This document shows positions 60,663 through 64,000 of a stretch of DNA of 64,000 nucleotides, in pieces. The position numbers were made by a program, and so were the translations under genes. The DNA comes from Streptomyces albus subsp. albus. Lineage in GTDB: Bacteria; Actinomycetota; Actinomycetes; Streptomycetales; Streptomycetaceae. The DNA is taken from positions 186,001-250,000 of the forward strand of contig NZ_JOID01000016.1 of NCBI RefSeq assembly GCF_000719865.1, written 5' to 3'. How positions within the stretch are numbered: the first letter of the stretch is position 1; each line of letters starts with the position of its first letter. The notes below the pieces were generated by a model. It did not search any database. It had not been told where the DNA came from and saw nothing but the letters and a program-made list of their open reading frames with translations.

Positions 60663-62776
60663 CGGTGCCCCCGGACAGGCCCCGCGTCCTCCTCGTCGGC
60701 GTGCTCCCCGGCGCCGTGTCGGCCCTGCAGGCGGCGCTCGGGCCCGGAGCCGACGTGCTCTTCGTCCCGCCGGAACAGCTCGTGGACCACACCCGGGGGG
60801 TGCGGGGCGAGCGCCGCCCCACCCTGGTGGTGCTCGGCCGGGAGCTGCCGGCTCCGTTCGGCCTCGTCCACGCCGTGCGCCCGCACCCCGCGGACCTCGT
60901 GGTGATCGCCGTCTCCACGCCCGCCACCGAGGGCGAACTGGCCGCGCTGCCCCTGCTGTTCGCCGCCGACCGGGCGCGCCACCTCCCCGACTCACAGGCG
61001 GACCGGTTGCCCGGGGTGGCCCGCGAGATGATGACGGCGCTCGGCCGGCACCGCACCTACGCGACGGTGCGGGCCGCGGCCCAGTACCGCCTCGGCGCCG
61101 GCACGGCGATCAGCCGGCAGCTCGGGGACCACCTGTTCGGCGAGTTCCTCACCCAGGCGCCGGTCGGCGCGCTGATGCTGGACGCCGCCGGGGCCCTGGC
61201 CGCCTGGAACAACAAGGCGGCCGACATCCTCGGCCTCGGCGAGCCCGAGTCCCTCGGCCGGCCGCTCACCGGCCTGTTCCCGGAGTCCGTCCGCGCGCCG
61301 CTGGAGGAGCATCTGGCCTCGTCCGGCGGAGGGCACGGCGGCGGTACGGGCGACGGCCCGGGCGGCGATCCGGCCGGTGACCCGGGCGCCGTCTTCGAAC
61401 GGCTCCGCCCGGACGGGACGACGCAGGCGCTGCGGCTGGCCCCGCAGCGGGTCCTCGACCCCGAGGGGCGGGAGCGCCGGCTGCTGCTCGTGGAGGACAT
61501 CACCGACCGGCTGCGCGCCCAGCGCCAGCTCGCCGAGCGGACGAGTCACGCCCTGCTCAGCGCCGAGGTCGCCGCGGCCATGACCGCACCCGGCCCGCTG
61601 CCGGACCGGCTGGAGCGCAGCGTCCAGGCGGCGGTGCACCGGCTGTCGGCCGTCTTCGCCTGCGTCTGGGCGGTACGGATGCCCGGTGACGGGCTGGACC
61701 ATACGGTGTGCGCCGACGGTCCGGCCGACGGCCCGACCCCGGCGCACGTCCGGGTCCGCCGGGAGCTGATGGAACGCGTCGCCGCCGGGCGCCGCCCGGC
61801 CCGCGACGAGGTCCCCGGCGAGGACTCCACCGTCTGCGTGGGCTATCCCCTGGTCTCCGGCGGGGAGTTGCTGGGCGTCCTCGCCGTCGGCAGCTCCGTC
61901 CCGCTGTCCTCCGCCGCCTCTGGCACCCTGGAGGGGATCGCCGACCAGATGGCCGTGGGCATCCAGCAGGACCGCCTGCTGCACCGGCTGCGCGCCACCA
62001 CCGAAGCGCTGGAACACCCGCTGCTGCCGCCCAGCCTGCCGGCGCTGCCCGGATTCGACCTCGCCGCCCGCTACCACCCCCACGGCAGCGGACTGCACAT
62101 CGGCGGCGACTTCTACGACGCCTTCACCGCGGGCGACGGCCGGCACGTCCTGGTGCTCGGCGACGTCTGCGGCAAGGGGCCGGCCGCGGCCGCCATCACC
62201 GGTCTGGTGCGGCACACCCTGTGGGCCGCGGCCCAGCACACCCCGGACCCGGCGCACGTCCTCGACCTCGTCGACCGGGCGCTGCGCCGCCAGAAGACCC
62301 CCTTCTGCACCCTCGCCTACGTCGTCGTCGACACCACCGTGACGCCCACCCGCCTCCACCTCGCCTCGGCGGGCCACCCCGCCCCGCTGCTGCGCCGGGC
62401 GAACGGCGGCACGACCGTCCTCGACGTGCACGGCCCGCTGCTGGGCGCCCTCGGCCGGGTGCACCACCCGGTGACGGAGACCGACCTGCTGCCGGGCGAC
62501 ACCCTCGTCCTCTACACCGACGGCTTCACCGAGGGCGCCGGGTCGTACCACCAGCGGGAGCCCGAGGACCTCGCCGCCGTCGTCGCCAAGCACGCGCCCC
62601 CGCCCGGCACCGCCCGCCCCGCCGACCACATCACCGCGGCCCTGATGGACGACGCCCACCACTGGTGGGGCGAGCGGCTGCGCGACGACCTGGCCGTCCT
62701 GGCCCTGACAGCCCTGCCGCCCGCCGGTCCGGCGGCTTCGGCGGCTTCGGCGGCTTCGCAGGCTTCGGAGGGCTGA
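60659..62776 (+). CDS. PAS-GAF-SpoIIE phosphatase
   Basis: A 705-aa signalling protein: a receiver-like N-terminal alpha/beta region (about 1-130), a PAS domain (FLTQAPVGALMLDAAGALAAWNNKAADILG, about 160-280), a GAF domain (about 310-440) and a SpoIIE/PP2C phosphatase (IGGDFYDAF, LVLGDVCGKGPAAAA, LYTDGFTEGAG) at the end. The metal-binding aspartates are in place. These proteins dephosphorylate anti-anti-sigma factors. The overlap with the acyl-CoA dehydrogenase (ATGA) is unexpected functionally. The C-terminus holds an Ala-Ser repeat encoded by GCGGCTTCG copies (62732-62760). Confidence 0.9.
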   Translation: MTVPPDRPRVLLVGVLPGAVSALQAALGPGADVLFVPPEQLVDHTRGVRGERRPTLVVLGRELPAPFGLVHAVRPHPADLVVIAVSTPATEGELAALPLLFAADRARHLPDSQADRLPGVAREMMTALGRHRTYATVRAAAQYRLGAGTAISRQLGDHLFGEFLTQAPVGALMLDAAGALAAWNNKAADILGLGEPESLGRPLTGLFPESVRAPLEEHLASSGGGHGGGTGDGPGGDPAGDPGAVFERLRPDGTTQALRLAPQRVLDPEGRERRLLLVEDITDRLRAQRQLAERTSHALLSAEVAAAMTAPGPLPDRLERSVQAAVHRLSAVFACVWAVRMPGDGLDHTVCADGPADGPTPAHVRVRRELMERVAAGRRPARDEVPGEDSTVCVGYPLVSGGELLGVLAVGSSVPLSSAASGTLEGIADQMAVGIQQDRLLHRLRATTEALEHPLLPPSLPALPGFDLAARYHPHGSGLHIGGDFYDAFTAGDGRHVLVLGDVCGKGPAAAAITGLVRHTLWAAAQHTPDPAHVLDLVDRALRRQKTPFCTLAYVVVDTTVTPTRLHLASAGHPAPLLRRANGGTTVLDVHGPLLGALGRVHHPVTETDLLPGDTLVLYTDGFTEGAGSYHQREPEDLAAVVAKHAPPPGTARPADHITAALMDDAHHWWGERLRDDLAVLALTALPPAGPAASAASAASQASEG

Positions 62777-62862
62777 GGGCCCGGCCCGGCCGGGCGCCGG
62801 GCGAGCGGGCGGCACAGCCGCTCCCCCGGCGGGCCGGGCGGCCGGTGGCCCGGGGTGCCGGG

Positions 62863-63702
62863 TCAGGCGGGCACGGCGTCGAGGACGGGGATCAAGTGCT
62901 CCTCCTCGTAGTCCAGATGGCCTTCGAGTTCCGCGGTGAGGCGGTCGAACTCGGGGAGGAGCGCCGCCGGGTCCGTGTCCCCGGCGGAGACGAGACCCCG
63001 GAGGGCTTCCAGGAGCGCCGCGATCCGCTCGTGTTCCCGGTGCAGACGCTCCACCACCGGGGCCAGCTCCGGCTGCTGCGCGGCGATGGCCGGGAGCATC
63101 CCGGCGTCCTCCTTGGTGTGGTGGCCGTGCAGGTTCTGGCAGAACGTCAGGCAGTTGACGCGGAGCTGTGCGCCGAGGGCGCCGGGCCCCGAGCCGGCCA
63201 GCTCCTCGCGGATCACGGCGAGTTCACGGCGGAACGCGTCGTGGATGAGCTTGAGGGCCGCGCCCATGGAGGACGCCTTCGTGCGCGGCGGACCGGGGAC
63301 GGCGGTCAGGGCGACGACCGGCAGGGTGCGTCCCGCCCGGGCCTGGTAGTCGGCCCAGCCCGGTTCGGCCTCGGCGGCCCGGGCGAAGAGCCGGTCCCGT
63401 TCGGCGCCCTCCAGGACGGCCGCCTCCGCTTCGTAGGTGAAGACGCCGTCCTCGACGGTGACGCGGGGCTGCGCCAGCACGTTGCGGTACCAGTCCGGGT
63501 GCTTCGGCGAGCCGCCGGCCGAGGCGATGACCAGCGTGCGCTCGCCGTCGGGCAGGCAGCCCAGCGGGGTGGTGTGCGGCTTGCCGGTCCGTGCGCCGGT
63601 GGTGGTCAGCAGGATGAGCCGGGCGCCCTCGAACGGGCCGCCGACGCGGCCGCCGTTGGCGCGGAACTCCTCGATGATCCGCTGGTTGAAGTCGTTCGGC
63701 AT
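62863..63702 (-). CDS. F420-type nitroreductase (DUF385) fused to hemerythrin domain
   Basis: A 279-aa two-domain protein. Residues 1-135 are a deazaflavin-dependent nitroreductase of the Ddn family (LLTTTGARTGKPHTTPL ... HPDWYRNVLAQPRVTVE). Residues 148-277 form a hemerythrin HHE domain with iron ligands His154, His192-His195, Glu198, His221/His224, His262, Glu267-268 and His269. The fusion links F420H2 chemistry with a di-iron oxygen or NO sensor. ATG 63702. It converges with the phosphatase gene. Confidence 0.9.
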   Translation of the reverse strand: MPNDFNQRIIEEFRANGGRVGGPFEGARLILLTTTGARTGKPHTTPLGCLPDGERTLVIASAGGSPKHPDWYRNVLAQPRVTVEDGVFTYEAEAAVLEGAERDRLFARAAEAEPGWADYQARAGRTLPVVALTAVPGPPRTKASSMGAALKLIHDAFRRELAVIREELAGSGPGALGAQLRVNCLTFCQNLHGHHTKEDAGMLPAIAAQQPELAPVVERLHREHERIAALLEALRGLVSAGDTDPAALLPEFDRLTAELEGHLDYEEEHLIPVLDAVPA

Positions 63703-64000
63703 GCTGTGGTGTGTCTCCGGTTCTCCGGCGGGCGTCCGGGCCGGGCCGTCGGCGGGCGGGACGCATCGGTGTGCGTCCGGCGCCGGCGGGCGGGGCGAAC
63801 GCGCCGGGTGAGTTCGTGTGGGTGGTGAAGAGTGAGCGGTGGAGGCCGCCCGGCCGTACGGGCAGGCGGCGGGGCCTCCCGGCGAGGGCGCGGCCGCCGT
63901 GCGGCACGGCGGGGCGCTCGAAGGGCGGGAGGGCGCACCGTTCGGACGGTGCGGAGAAGCGGGCGGCGGCGCGGAACGCGCGTACCGACGCCGGTGCTCG
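63703..64000. other. right-end region without a gene
   Basis: The last 298 bases hold the promoter area of the nitroreductase-hemerythrin gene and GC-rich sequence with no supported coding frame. Confidence 0.5.

Overview
The base composition is very high in GC, and the window contains the fasR-fabD-fabH-acpP-fabF fatty-acid locus, XRE/DUF397 pairs, an ECF42/DGPF pair and many GTG and TTG starts. Together these point to a Streptomyces or close relative chromosome. I see no rRNA, tRNA, CRISPR array, intact insertion sequence or integrase.

Region 1 (1-6.1 kb) is a metal-acquisition locus. A FecCD-type ABC importer runs leftwards off the window edge. Divergently, an atypical PLP-fold enzyme, a DUF4213/DUF364 (putative heavy-metal chelation) protein and an MFS exporter form a probable operon. 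Two nearly identical 7-1-7 Zur-like boxes lie in the divergent promoter region. A DUF4429/SHOCT protein follows.

Region 2 (6.3-14.6 kb) holds a LolD/FtsX-type ABC transporter divergent from a NarL-type two-component system, an aldo/keto reductase under a MerR regulator with a classical 19-bp-spacer promoter, a serine beta-lactamase-like hydrolase, a secreted trypsin-like protease and a pirin.

Region 3 (14.9-22.3 kb) is the type II fatty-acid synthase operon with its activator FasR and a perfect inverted repeat in the fabD promoter. It is followed by a TetR regulator divergent from a DUF1772/SnoaL-like pair, and by a DUF3145 gene.

Region 4 (22.9-31.9 kb) is a sugar or sugar-acid catabolic operon: an enolase-superfamily dehydratase, a zinc alcohol dehydrogenase, a U32-like protein, a ChvE-MmsA-MmsB importer and a Tat-exported aldose 1-epimerase. 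Region 6 (39.1-45.1 kb) is an arabinan/arabinoside operon: GH51, GH43 and an ABC importer. An IclR regulator with an SMP-30 lactonase lies at 56.6-58.3 kb. TTCGAA-type motifs recur upstream of all three loci.

Region 5 (31.9-38.8 kb) is an accessory block. It holds an XRE-TPR regulator with three small overlapping genes, a vapB antitoxin whose vapC partner looks broken, a WhiJ-like XRE/DUF397 pair, and a two-gene AAA ATPase + PIN nuclease operon that is a candidate defence or toxin system. A HATPase_c regulator gene ends the block.

Region 7 (45.6-64.0 kb) carries an EI24 protein, Ohr, and a MarR regulator divergent from a medium-chain reductase. The 3' end of marR is duplicated 1.35 kb downstream, bracketing decayed sequence and an orphan secreted protein. 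Beyond it lie an HXXEE-like protein, the YciI/DGPF + ECF42 sigma pair, a Ser/Thr kinase, an XRE antitoxin-like gene, a Uma2 nuclease, SMP-30/IclR, an acyl-CoA dehydrogenase overlapping a PAS-GAF-SpoIIE phosphatase, and an F420-type nitroreductase fused to a hemerythrin domain.
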